From positions 10,632,001 through 10,696,000 of the forward strand of contig OU015650.1 of NCBI GenBank assembly GCA_907165275.2: DNA of 64,000 bases, read 5' to 3'. Positions 1-12,400 of this stretch are shown here, in pieces (position 1 is the first letter of the stretch; each line of letters begins with the position of its first letter). A model generated the notes under the pieces. That model did no database searches. It was not told the DNA's origin and saw nothing but the letters and a program-made list of their open reading frames with translations. The position numbers and the translations under genes are program-made. The stretch comes from Zygaena filipendulae. Its lineage: Eukaryota > Arthropoda > Insecta > Lepidoptera > Zygaenidae.

Positions 1-1243
1 AAAATAATATTGTTGCCTTTGCCCTAACTTGAACAAGCGTCAGGATCTAAAGAAATCTAAAAACAAATATTTAACATTTCATAATTCTATTTTGGTAATA
101 TCAAAGTAATATCGTTCAATAACCTCCTTATTTTTGGAAGTCGGTTAAAATAGCGCGATCGGCCCCATGGAAATGAAAGCTTTCCGATTAAGCACACTGA
201 CATTTTAATTTGCCAAACAATAGAGTAGATTGGAACATTGCTATTAGGTATCTATTTATTTAAAAATTGTATGTAGTAAAATTTATATAACTAATAATAA
301 ACTTATTTAATAGATTTTCATGGAACCAATTAAAAACAAGCATATCTTTTTCTGGATTCGAACTTTGAGTTTTCCTTTTAAATTTTAACGATTTCTTAAA
401 ATTTCGCCAAGCGCCTTCCATCCACGTCATGGAATATGTATAAGGTACCTAGGTGTAACGTAAAGGTATTGTATAGGTCCCTACTTTACCCGTGTAAAGT
501 GGTGAGTCAGGAAAAACATCGGCAGGAAAGTGAACGACCGAAAACCGAAATGGCTCAAAACAACCTAAAAACGTGTTAAATTTACAATGAGGTGCGGTTT
601 TTGCGTACTGATACCTACCTCTACCGCTCTCATAGGTGTACTCCCACTGATTATTCAAAATTTAACGTTACGTAACTCCAAACCCACCAACATGATGTCA
701 GACACGTAATATCCGCTTTGAGTTTTTGTTCAGGTCAAATTGCTCGTTGAGAACATGGTCACGTTACGTAAATTTATAAATGGAAAATATAAAAATACAC
801 ACTTACATTATTACATAGTAATAATTATAATCAGAGCTGAGATTAATATCTCTCTATGATAATAATTATTACCTGATGCTTCTTGTCACTCGAAGCCATG
901 AAAATGCTCTGAATCTGATAAAGTTAACAAGTAGGAATAAGTTTTTTCTTCAAGAATAATATAATCTTTTTTATTTTTTCCTCTTGGGTAAATAAATACA
1001 AGAATTATTGCGGGAAATGAAGCAGATAAAATGTGGCACTGATGATAGATGTGTTGAAAAATTGGATGCCATGACATAAAACCGGTCGACAGAGGTATTT
1101 TTTTTATAATATCATATAAAAATTCGTCTCATTTTCTAACAATAGGTACGTGGGGTATTGTATTTATTTGTTTTGCTCTCCTTCCTGAATTAGTTATTTG
1201 TGCAACAAGAGAGCAAAGTCGTTTTTTGCTGCGAGTGCTGATT
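1..1243. other. Intergenic, no gene recognised
   Basis: AT-rich intergenic DNA. Short open frames on the minus strand at 449-658 and 886-1077 have no recognisable domain or splice context. No repeat family was identified with confidence. Confidence 0.5.
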
Positions 1244-1271
1244 TTGAATCCTGAGCAAGCGAAGGATTCAA
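1244..1271. repeat. Short perfect hairpin
   Basis: Arms TTGAATCCT and AGGATTCAA are perfect 9-bp reverse complements around a 10-nt loop. The stretch just downstream (GAATTACGAGCGTAGCGAG) looks like a dispersed repeat terminus, so this is probably an old TE end, but no second boundary was found. Confidence 0.5.
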
Positions 1272-1696
1272 CGATTGAATTACGAGCGTAGCGAGTTTAC
1301 AATAGATGCAATTTAAGTTGGCAAAGTTTTTGCTGCATCCTATGTCAAAATCAAAATATCCATCATGTTATGGCCACATATAAGAGTTGATCAACTGATT
1401 ACAAGTAGTGTCTAGTTACAAGGACTTTTTGCAGGGCGTCGAGCACCACCACATTCTTGGTTAGGTTTAGTTTGTTTGTACCTATTGGTTAGCTACATGT
1501 CACCATATTTTGTCTTTGGGAACTTTGGACTCGGTCATCAGTACAAACTTAACCTAACCCAGAATGATGCTCTGGAGTGTAGTGGATTATTTCGGTGGGT
1601 GTATTTCGATTTTTTATTATACCTACCTACATCTTTTATAGGCACCATACGTGACAAAACATTGTTACACAAATCATCAAACATTGACCATTAATA

Positions 1697-1874
1697 ATAA
1701 TAATCAATGGTTCATGATGTGGCCGACCATTTTCATAAAATGCAACCATTTCATGAAATAATAATAACAATAAATTATTTACTTTAACCATTACTAGCGC
1801 CCAAACTATGTAGTTGAAACTGTGTTTGAGGCGCCAGGAAATAGCCGGCCACATCATGAATTGACCAATTATTA
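1697..1874. mobile_element. Small TIR element (MITE)
   Basis: Inverted ends share TTCATGATGTGGCC on the left and GGCCACATCATGAA on the right, with TAATAAT flanking both outer sides. The element is about 180 bp with no coding capacity. The same terminal motif (GGGGCCACATCATGAACTG) occurs alone near 61910, which supports a dispersed family. No clean target duplication could be fixed. Confidence 0.5.
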
Positions 1875-2092
1875 GATGCGGCCGCGACATACACAATATT
1901 AGGTAACCTAATACCTATATGTCATATTCATACAAAACGTCTTAATTTCAAACTAACAACTTACAAAAAAAGAAAATGTGAAACTTATTTTTTTGTTATT
2001 GCTGATTTCTTTTGAGTCTTTTTTATAAAATTGTGTAGGTATATTACAATAAGTGTTATATTATGTTTAAAATATGCATAAATATATACATA

Positions 2093-2321
2093 CTAGCTGT
2101 CCCCCGCGATTTCATCCGCGGTAATTTCGAAGTTCCCGCGGAGGTTGCGGAAAAAAGTACTCTACGTCCTTCAGTTCCCGAGGGAATTCCGGGATAAAAA
2201 CTATCCTATCTTTTAAGTTGGACCATATTATAAATGGTTGCAAAATTTTATCAAAATCCGTTTAGTAGTTTCGGAGTCCATCGCGGACAAACAACGTGTC
2301 ACGTGATTTATATATATTAGA
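2093..2321 (-). mobile_element. Helitron-like element, tandem copy 1
   Basis: 229-bp non-autonomous element read on the minus strand. It ends in a GC-rich hairpin (CCGCGGATGAAATCGCGG) followed by CAGCTAG, the CTAG-type Helitron 3' terminus. The outer flank is T. Resembles the abundant lepidopteran Lep1-type repeats; that family name is from memory. Its 5' TC abuts the CTAG of copy 2. Confidence 0.7.
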
Positions 2322-2551
2322 CTAGCTGTCCCCCGCGATTTCATCCGCGGTAATTTCGGAGTTCCCGCGGAGGTTGCGGGAAAAAGTACTCTATGTCCTT
2401 CAGTTCCCGAGGGAATTCCGGGATAAAAACTATCCTATCTTTTAAGTTGGACCATATTATAAATGGTTGCAAAATTTTATCAAAATCCGTTCAGTAGTTT
2501 CGGAGTCCATCGCGGACAAACAACGTGACACGTGATTTATATATATTTATA
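2322..2551 (-). mobile_element. Helitron-like element, tandem copy 2
   Basis: Nearly identical to copy 1 and joined to it head to tail without spacer: reading the minus strand, CAGCTAG runs directly into TCTAATAT. Such junctions fit rolling-circle concatemers. No coding capacity. Confidence 0.7.
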
Positions 2552-2781
2552 CTAGCTGTCCCCCGCGATTTCATCCGCGGTAATTTCGGAGTTCCCGCGG
2601 AGGTTGCGGGAAAAAAGTACTCTATGTCCTTCAGTTCCCGAGGGAATTCCGGGATAAAAACTATCCTATCTTTTAAGTTGGACCATATTATAAATGGTTG
2701 CAAAATTTTATTAAAATCCGTTCTGTAGTTTCGGAGTCCATCGCGGACAAACAACGTGGCACGTGATTTATATATATTAGA
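2552..2781 (-). mobile_element. Helitron-like element, tandem copy 3
   Basis: Third head-to-tail copy. The array's 5' end reads A|TCTAATATATA on the minus strand and its far 3' end is CTAG|T, matching the A^T insertion rule for Helitrons. Confidence 0.7.
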
Positions 2782-3120
2782 TGTTTGTTGACGTCCAGTT
2801 GTTACTAATCAAGCAAAGTCACTCCCTAGATTAGTTAATATCTGGTAGGTAATGACTTCGTTCTTTTAAAGTAGCTGGTGCTAAAATTTTTAACTATATT
2901 TATTAAACCTTATAATAGGAAATCCACAAGTAAAATTAGCTAACGCGAAAGGGTAGGTAATATAAAGTTAGTGGCTTTTACCATGTTCGAGCGTTCAGCA
3001 AACTGCGGCTGTGGGGAACTTTATTGCAAATTCACATTTCGTCGGGAAATATTAAAGAAAAATTATAGTAGATAGGTATATGTATAAAAACTTCTAAGTA
3101 ATTAATGGAATATATACGTG
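2782..3120. other. Intergenic spacer, nothing recognised
   Basis: AT-rich DNA with GTAGGTA tracts between the Helitron array and the LINE tail. No ORF or repeat recognised. Confidence 0.4.
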
Positions 3121-3240
3121 GGCTGGTAGTAACTGGATGCGGGTGGCTGAAGATCGGGATAGGTGGCGAACCCTTGGAGAGGCCTATGTCCAGCAGTGGA
3201 CTGCTGCAGGCTGAAAATGATGACGATGATGATGATGATA
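3121..3240 (+). mobile_element. 3' tail of an RTE-like non-LTR retrotransposon
   Basis: From about 3142 the plus strand encodes a C-terminal peptide containing DRDRWRTLGEAYVQQWTAAG followed by TGA at 3212-3214 and then a GATGATGATGAT microsatellite. This C-terminus plus GAT-repeat tail is typical of lepidopteran RTE-type endonuclease/reverse transcriptases. Everything upstream of the last ~25 codons is missing, so this is a 5'-truncated dead copy. Confidence 0.75.
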
Positions 3241-3494
3241 TGTGGGCGTCCACGTAAAAAGGTATCAGTAGTGGGGTATTGAGTTAAGACTAGATTCGGT
3301 ATCTTGAATAGTCAATTGATAGTAAGGATTGAAAAAAATATTCAATAACGAGCACAGTTTTTTTACAAACATTTGACGTTGTAACTCTGAAAAAGCTTGA
3401 TTTAAGAAAAAGCATTTTAATAGTTTGTGTGAAATAAAAAACACACTTCTACTTGCTTGTTACATAGATTTTTATATATTATTAGTAAAGTATA

Positions 3495-3717
3495 TCTAAT
3501 ATATATAAATCACGTGTCACGTTGTTTGTCCGCGATGGATCCGATGAACGGATTTTGATAAAATTTTGCAACCATTTATAATATGGTCCAACTTAAAAGA
3601 TAAGATAGTTTTTATCCCGGAATTCCCTCGGGAACTGAAGGACATAGAGTACTTTTTTCCCGCAACCTCCGCGGGAACTCCGAAATTACCGCGGATGAAA
3701 TCGCGGGGGACAGCTAG
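3495..3717 (+). mobile_element. Helitron-like element, inverted relative to the array
   Basis: 223-bp copy, nearly the reverse complement of the three tandem copies at 2093-2781. Boundaries are A|TCTAATATATA on the left and CAGCTAG|T on the right, again insertion between A and T. With the array 710 bp away it can pair as a long hairpin. Confidence 0.75.
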
Positions 3718-3734
3718 TTATTATATATATTATA

Positions 3735-3890
3735 CTAATAAAGTACCCTCTCTCTCCTTCTCTGTGCCCCTGAACACGTGTATGCAAAATTTCATGATAA
3801 TAATCGGTTGAGCCGTTAAGACGTGAAAGCGTAACAGACAGACCGACAGAATTACTTTCGCATTTATAATATATATTAGTAGGGATTACT
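3735..3890 (-). mobile_element. Helitron-like fragment
   Basis: Contains the common internal block of the larger family (TGTGCCCCTGAACACGTG, CAAAATTTCATGATAAT, GAGCCGTTAAGACGTGAAAG) and the 5' end ATAATATATATTAGTAGG. The CTAG end is missing, replaced by the neighbouring copy. Confidence 0.6.
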
Positions 3891-6467
3891 AATTTGATTG
3901 AGTTATGTAGGTAAATACAATACCGCATTTGATATAATTATATGAAAACCTAAACCTCGATGCTTGATTTTCCAGCCGCTACAGTAATTTACTAGTTGAC
4001 CCCACGCGGTTTCACTTGCTTTTCACATTTTTGCTCAAGGGTTGAATTTAAAAAACAACTGAAATATATATAATGTTTATATATTAGAAGAAAAACTTTT
4101 CACGACTTTCTAAGGCTCTAACTTATTATGGTAAGTAAATACTTTCACACCCCTTTTTCAACTTCATATGGGTAAAATTTCTAAAAAGCCTTGCTTAGTG
4201 GGTTTTTACATCGTAAAAAGAAACTAATATCTAATCTATCTAAAATCTAAAATAATAATAACACGATGATATTTTAACAAAGACTACTTATACAAATTTC
4301 ATGTGTCTAGCTTTAGTAGTTTCAGATTAGCGTTGATGAATTAGTAAGGATACTTATTTTTATGTCGAATAGTTACTTGCATAAAACATGGTGCCATATT
4401 GTTGGTAGATATTATGTTGGGAATTTGGAATAATTTAAGTAGGTACTTTTATAACGCTAGCGGGACATCGCACCGCATCCCTTTTGTGCAGCGCTCACAA
4501 AAGGGAGCAATTTATTTAATGGAGCTGGATTATCTGTAGTATTTGTATGACACGTGAAGTGAGCACTGGCTTGTCGAATACTTCGCACTAATGTAACTTT
4601 AGCTCTACATTTTACAGTCACGATAATTACTTATTATTTACTTATTCTGTTAAAAATAGTTTTACATAAACATTTAAATTTTAGAAGAAGAAGAAGGAGA
4701 AGAAAATACATTTATTTCAGCACAACACACAAGAAAAAGAAACAAACAAAAAGTGCCTAAACTAAATTTGTACACATAATATGACATCTCTTGCATGCTC
4801 TGCCGATGCCTTTTAATATTTGAACAAACACAATAGTATCTTTTTTATGTCTTATTAAGGTGGACATAATTATACGTAGTTTTATTATGCTGCATAAGGT
4901 TATTGGCTTCCATTTTTAACCTGAAAAAAAAAGATAACAGTTGTAAGTAGACATGAACTGGGTTTGCCACTCTAACTCATAGGTTGCAAACGTTTGCCGG
5001 CTGAATCCATGACTGCAAATCTGCCGGGCAGCAGAAAGTGGCATCGACTGCGGCTGCTTTACTTTGCGCGTGTATTTCCATTAGAAATCAGCGGTCGACA
5101 ACTGAACGAGTGAATACCGCAAACCGCATAGGATGCGTATAGTTTGAACGACACAAATTAATGATTGTTTTCAAATTGCAATAAAATCTTCTCGTTGGTT
5201 AGAAATTGCGAACTAATCTCAAACCACCTAATAGTACAGCTATACTTACCCTAATCATAAAACTACTTGTGTACTATATGGAAAAGCTGTTAAAAAGAAA
5301 TTCATTTAGGTAAGAATCCAACGCGCTTGATATAACTAACTCAATATTTAAATTTTTGCTTTGTAGTTGAAGTTATTCTTCAGCCATATTTGAAGATAAT
5401 TTGAAAGTAGCCGCATGTAATATAGAATTAAATTTCGCCATGCTTTTAATATAGGTACTTATATTCAAGTCATATCTAATATTCATTCAGTTCATAATAT
5501 TTGTGGTAGAAACTAATGTATGTATAAATTGAAGCTAATTTGAAGTCAATCAGTATTAGGTATGCTCTGGAGGGATTATTTTTGCTATCCTTATAGGTAA
5601 TAGTTTTTACTTACAGACTACCTATCAGTTTTGTTGACTACACTTTTATTTTCTCCAAATAGCATTGTAAGAGCATCAGGCGGCTAGTTACCCACCTGCA
5701 TACGCCGCATGACAACTGTGCATCTTTTCATGCACGTCCCACTGCGACGGTTTATTCTACATTATTCCTCGTGGTGCTCGCTTTATATTCAGTGGGAGTC
5801 TTGTAGACAACCTCACTAAGAATACAAATTCGCTGCATTTCTACAGTTACTACGAATCGCTTTGCAAATGTTTCAAGTAAATGCATCAGTCGAATAAAGT
5901 AAGTAGGTACGTATACACATCCGGTCCGGGTTTCACTTATACAATGAACTTGGTGTCTGCTATTTGGTTGTTTGTAAACTGATCCTTCAATTTCAAATTC
6001 GTAGCTGAATATGTTAACCAAAGATGGTAAGAACACAGTTTAAATCACTCCCGGAACCATCGGCCCATTTTCCCAATCGCTCTACTTATTTTACAATTGT
6101 AATAAAAAAGACAATTGCATACTTTTTATAGTTACTCATTTATTTGTAATGAAATTAAATTAATAACCTGTAATTTTCGCTTACTTTTACTTTACTACTT
6201 ATGGCAAAATAAATTTATAAATAATTGAACAAATTATACTTAAAATTAAAAATACGATTGGTGTTAAAAAAAATATTTGACTACATATACTTACATCAGT
6301 CACATTTGATGCCCTTACTAATATGACATTTCAATGATACGTATATACCTAATAGGTAGGTATTTATTATATTGTACATTATTGAAGTAGGTGTGTCGTA
6401 AAAAAACATTAAAGTTACTATAATACATTGGCGAAGCTGAATTTTAATATTATATTTTTATAGTGAT
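3891..6467. other. Intergenic, mostly unassigned
   Basis: No exon with conserved protein similarity was recognised. A purine-rich run GAAGAAGAAGGAGAAG followed by an A-rich segment at 4683-4750 looks like a LINE tail in reverse. GC-richer stretches at 4960-5110 and 5660-5760 look like old repeat remnants. The minus-strand frame 5752-6036 shows no motif. Confidence 0.4.
6363..6368 (-). promoter_or_regulatory. Candidate polyadenylation signal for the lipase gene
   Basis: TTTATT on the plus strand is AATAAA on the minus strand, about 100 nt beyond the lipase stop codon. Placement is appropriate, but other AT-rich hexamers lie nearby. Confidence 0.45.
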
Positions 6468-9400
6468 TCACGGCGGCTCCCCGAGGGCGTAGGGTTTCTG
6501 AGCGTTGGTCTTGAGGTAGTAAATCCCATCTTTCCTGAAAGGTATAACAATGAACGTTGTTCAACGAGATTTAGGCTGACGTCGCTTGTCAGGTGCTGTT
6601 TTACAAACGACTGTTCTTTGTTTAATTAAAACGTGAACAGAAGAATGTAAGTATTAAAACATTGTTGATGTTATTTTTTATGAATGTCAAGGGTCGGCTA
6701 TAATTTCCATAGTTTTTGTTCACGAAGAAAGTAGAATTTCACGGCTACTAAATATGAAAGTAAGAAAAATAAGAGCGATAAACGACGGCTCGTATCTACT
6801 CAATATAGCTATAGCTATACCTGATCAAGAAATATCATCGTCAATGGTAAGTGCTCGTAGTTCGTTACGCCTCGACTGTCTTTCTAATGGATATTATTTT
6901 CGTTATATGATATGATATTTTACATAAAAACTTTATATTTACCGAATGTTAAAAACTGCGCACTAATTGCATCGCTTATTAAATTACGTAATAGGTATAT
7001 TAAACTAGCTGTTCCCTGCAGTTTCACTTGCGTTAATTCAGAAGTACCCACGAGAAAGTTATGAAGTCATTTCTTAGCTAACGTCTCCTATACCAACCTA
7101 TAAACAGTCTACCTGCCAAATTTCAGCTTCATCGGTCAAGTAGTTTTCGAGATTTCGTATTTAGTCAGCGATTTCACGACCCGATTGGCGCAATGGTCAC
7201 CATGCCTGCCCGCTAATCAAGAGGTTCCGGGTTCGATTCCCGGTGGGGGTGGACTTTGTGCGATGAACACAGGGTTCCATTTTCCAGTCTGGGTGTGTAT
7301 ATATATATCTATAGTATAATATATATGTAATAATATGTGTAGTATATACCACGTTTGCTTGGTTTCCACGACACAAGCTTATAGCTTAGTGTGGGATCAA
7401 GTAGATCTGTGTGTTGTGAAGTGGATTATTATTATTATTATTCAGTGACCTTTCGCTTTTACATAATGTACCTACTAAAATAAAATTTTAAGGAATCGTC
7501 AGTAGGCACCCTCTACATTACAATAGGGGTTGCTTGCTCAACCTCACTTATGTCGTGTCGCGCTGTAGAAAATCAACTGTCGTGTCGCCAAAGTCCGCAT
7601 TGCGCACCTCTATACAATCGTAGTTTGCAACTCTACACTTCCTAGTTGTCAGGTATTTGAACTTAATTTTATGCACTGTTTGAAATTGGAAGAAGATCGC
7701 CGATGCGCCGTCAAATCCTCCATAGGTACATATAATAAAATTGTAACAGGTCGATGTCTGCACATGGGAGATAAATAAGAAAAAATAAATTTAGACGACA
7801 CTATGAGTGATATAGGTAGAAGTCAAAAATACCGTTTTCAGAATTTTTGTCTGTCTGTCTGTCTATCTGTATGTTTGTATTCGTGCTACGCAAAAACTGC
7901 TGCACCAAATTGAATGCGGTTTTTTTGTTATATTGCTAAGGAACTTAGATACTCATGTTTCGATTTTTTCGAAATTGCATCTGGAACTCAAGATATAAAA
8001 AAAATTGCTTGTCATCCTACTAATATTATAAATGTGAAAGTGTGGATGTTTGGATGTTTGTTACTCAATCACGCAAAAACGGCTGAAAGGATTTGGATGA
8101 ACTTTGGCATGCACGTTGTCAGGGGTACAGAGAAGGACATAGGGTACTTTTATCCCAGAATTACCGCGGGAACTCTGAAATTACCGCGGGTGAAACCGCG
8201 GGACACAGCTATAGTAATATTATAAAAAAATTTCTTTATGGAATTTTTTTATGAAATATGGTGAATTTTATCAACAGCTTAAAATATGACTGCATAAAAG
8301 GGCATAGTGAATACTTAACTATGAATGCTTTTTCACCGTTTGGTCATAGATCCAAGTAAATAATTATATAGATCACAAGACATAATAATGAATCGAACCT
8401 CCAGCCAATAAAAGGTGAGAATTCCACCCGCGCTGGTCTTGCTAAATAGGCATTACTCTTAAAGCAGACATTTTTTTTAAATTTTATATTAATGAGACTG
8501 TCACTTGCTTAGATACTAGGACAGTGTGTAATAGTAAAGTAGTAATTAGTCGACTAGAAAAGTGTAAAAGTACACCGACGTAAACACAGACGGCTGCATC
8601 TGTCGGTTCTCAGGGCGAGATGAGCGGCCTAACATCTCGGGATGGCTATTTTGAGCGTGTTGTAAATACAAAACAAAGTTCACGACGACGGTTTGCAATT
8701 GTTAAACATTTTGAAATTATTATGGATGTTGTGTTCATAATTTTCTCTTGATTATGTATCTAAACATTGGTCAATATTATCTTACTTCATTTAAATAGGT
8801 TTTTTTTTTATTTCGTCTATTTTTTAAACACTGAAACACATTTGAAATGGTTGCCCCTATAGTAGATAATTAAGTCTAACCGAGATGAAGAGTTGGAGAT
8901 GCTTCCCCTTTGAACTTGACCTCGGGCTAAATGGGCTATTAATTTCTTTTGTCGAAGAAAAACTGTAAAGGTAGATTTCGTGGTGATACAGCTTTTTGAG
9001 ACAGTATAATGTTTTGCAGTTTTGTTTTCTTTTTTTATAGGAGCATTAAAATATGTCTTAAATAATGTCTTGATCCAATTCCTTCGGAGTATACTGATGA
9101 TATTGACCAGTAAATAAATATTATCTGTGCCTTCGGTGTCCGCCAAGACTTAATTCAGAGAAAGATGAGATTAATTTATTTTTATTAAGGCTTATCAAAT
9201 ATACTTACCTTTATTGAAACTTGACACTGGCTAAATCCAACTATGTGCGAAAATCCATAATAAAAAAAAGAAATAGACACTGACCCATAGTGTATGTCGA
9301 AGCCGCCCATGATGAGGGTCTCCCCCGTCCCCTTACAGGAGCCGGTGTAGTAAAGTTCGTCGTAGCTCTCGCACCGCACCGCCGTGAATGGCACCTCGGT

Positions 9401-12400
9401 GGACGTTATCGACTCCGCGAAGAACATGTGGGCACGGTTGTGGGCGCACAGGCCTGTCGAACGCGTCCGTAATTTTAATATCACATTCCTACAAATTCTA
9501 AAATTTTAGATAGGTAGGTATTACTAGCTAATCCCCGCGGTTTCGCCCGCGTTAATTCCGGAGCTTCCCCGGGAATTCCGGGATAAAAATTATATTGTAC
9601 TCTATGTCCTTTTTCCTTTGTCTTTTTCGTACGTTTTTTTGGCGAATGATCACTTTGCCATATTATTTACTAGCTGTTCCCCGCGGTTTCACCCGCGATA
9701 TTTTCTGAGTTCCCGCGGGAATTCCGGCATAAAAGCACTGTACCCCTGACAACGTGTACGCAAAATTTCATGATAATCGGGTGAGCGGTTAAGGCGTGAA
9801 AGCGTTGCCGAATACTGAACCGATTTTTTTTTCTCGATACATATCTTTTCTTATGCTTAATGGCAACCAGCGAGTGGTAGGTAGGAACGGGGGATGATAA
9901 TAATTTCCTATTATAATAACGACGCTTGGCGGGCAGGCTATCTATGATAATGATCCCATCTGCGAGTACCTGGGCAGTTGTCGTTACCATTAAGTAATCT
10001 TAAGCAGATAACTTGCTATACTTTATAAGGAAACTACCGGCTCCAGCGGTTTCAACAGCCTAGAATCCGGATTCTCAGTACCAATAAAATCGTTTTATTA
10101 ACCCACCAATAGAGTGTTTGTTTGTTACGCTACCCGTCCCACCCGTCCTACGGGAACTCCGAAATTAACGCGGAAGAAACTACATTAAATTTTGAATACT
10201 ACCTACAAGTTGTCAAGGGTACAGAAAAAATATACCTACAGAAAAAAATATAGAGTAGTAAGTACTTTTATCCCGGAATATCCGCGGGGTCTCCGAAACT
10301 AACGCGGGTGAAGCGGGGAACAGCTAGTAGGCTAGTAGCTAGTTCGATGTTTATGAATATTATTAGATGGATGAACAATTTTTTTAAACTTGAAATACAG
10401 AATTTTGTGTTGTCTTCTTTTTCATACTACACGTTGTCAGGGGCTCAGACGAAATAAAAACTCAAGACGGAGCGCTGTCAACAAAAAAGTGAAGCCGGTT
10501 TCGTAAACATGTGGGCATTTAGTGAGTGAAAACTTATTACCCAAAATTGTTAAGTTCTAGAAATATGAATGGATAAGTAACCAGATAAGTTAGTATTTAA
10601 GTTGTATACCTTGGTTTTATATTCGAGAACCTTAAAAATATAGGTTTCGAAGTTATGATAAAACATGGAAAATAAAAATTAACGCCTAATTACTGTTATT
10701 TACACTTACATTAATTTTATGAATATTAAAAGTTAAAATCGAAATAGATAAATGAACGTGTTACATTACGTTCCACGTCACATTAATTTACCCGAAAAAC
10801 GGGGACTATTGTGACGCTCACTAGTAGCAACACTTGTGGAAATTGTGGAGGTTTTGTGTTTCAAGTTGTCATAAATTAAATATGTCATAAATTAATTAAA
10901 ATGTGGTTTTATCCTGCTTTTTATTTTTCGAAGTTTGGTTTTTACACCCTCTCACTAGACAATTCGGCATTTTTTCTTTAAAAAATAGAGATTATTACAG
11001 CGTGACACTCCGCGCGCCGGAATAGCTCGACTGACAAGGTAAGGCGTAGTTTCGTTATATGTGTGTGCGTGTAACTGTGCATGTACACGCCGAGGCGTAG
11101 TTTTATCGGCTTCACTTTTTGTTTACAGCGCTCCGTCTTGACTTTTTATTTCGTCTGAGGTCAGGGGTACCTAGAGAGATGGACATAGGGTACTTTTTAT
11201 TCCGGAATTGCCGCGGGACCTCCAAAAACCACGGGGAACAGATAGTAATTGATAAAGGCCACCTCTGTAGTCTATGCCGCAGCCCGGCTGCCTCGTGCCA
11301 CCGTTGGGGTAGAAGTCGAGGTGTCCGAGGGGCGAGGCGAAGCCCAAGTAGCCGCCGCACGTGTGGATGACCTCGACGTGGCGCGCGTCGTGCTTGTCCA
11401 GCCGCGCGTCCTTGTTGCCCAGGGTGAACAGCGGCAGGGCCGGGTCGAGGCCTGCCGAACAGACCACCATCAAACGAATGGGCATGATAAACGTTTGTAA
11501 TATGGCTAAGCCCTCGTAGAAGAAATCTAAATTATATTTAGTCCTTCAGTTAGATAGTAAAAATTAATAGACGCGTATTTTTTGCTTCTTCGAATTGTTG
11601 GAAAAAGACTTAGATAAAACGCATTCAAGTTTAGGAGTGGAAGGTCGTGACGTCATAACTAAGTGTAAAAAAGTGTAGCTTAAGTGTACCAAAGTGCAAC
11701 GTCACACGGAATTTCAACTTCATGTAGGTATAGGCACAGATAATATAATACTATACTAGTGGTATAGGTAACCGTCATTTTTTGATTACGTAAAAAAGGA
11801 AAAATACGTGTCTAATATTTTTTATTCATCTACAAGACGGACTAAAAACTAAAATTTAATCATCATGCCCACTATTCTATTAGGTACTAATTTACTAGGT
11901 ACCATGGACCAATTAAATTTAATTGGTCCATGCTAGGTACCTATACCTACCACTAAAGAAGCGACATTGTTCCAACCAGGGATGAAAATCTAAATTCTAT
12001 TCAGTCCGTCAGTTATATAATCTATATTAGGTAAGGGGGTGAAAAGGGGTTGCAAAAATTGTAGGGAACAATTCCGCGTGAACTCCGAAATTATCGCGAG
12101 AGAAACCGCACGGGACAGCTAGTAAACAAATAATAATAATAATAATAAAAATATCTTTTTAAAACGCACAGGTGTACTTGATCCCACACTAAGCTCTTAG
12201 CTTGTGTCGTGGAAACCCAGCAAGCGTGGTATATGGTTATTACCTACATTAATATAGGTGTTGTAGGCGTGGTTGTAGGTATAGGTAGAAAATCAGACGA
12301 AGACCGGAAAGTGAAACTTTCTATTCATCACACAAAGTCCACCCGGAAGCCCTTGATTAGCGGGTAGGCATGGTGACCTATACTGCGCCAATCGGGTCGT

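Noticed and set aside
2491..2754. ORFs over the Helitron array (and at 3566-3811, 8114-8225, 16759-16971)
   Set aside because: They read the GC-rich non-autonomous Helitron-like repeats, which do not code for protein.
7176..7260. Functional tRNA gene
   Set aside because: Has A and B boxes but no complete acceptor stem pairing, and occurs in three copies with an (ATT)n tail: a SINE head.
8817..9146. 109-codon minus-strand ORF in lipase intron 6
   Set aside because: No motif, no splice phase agreement with the lipase, AT-driven composition.
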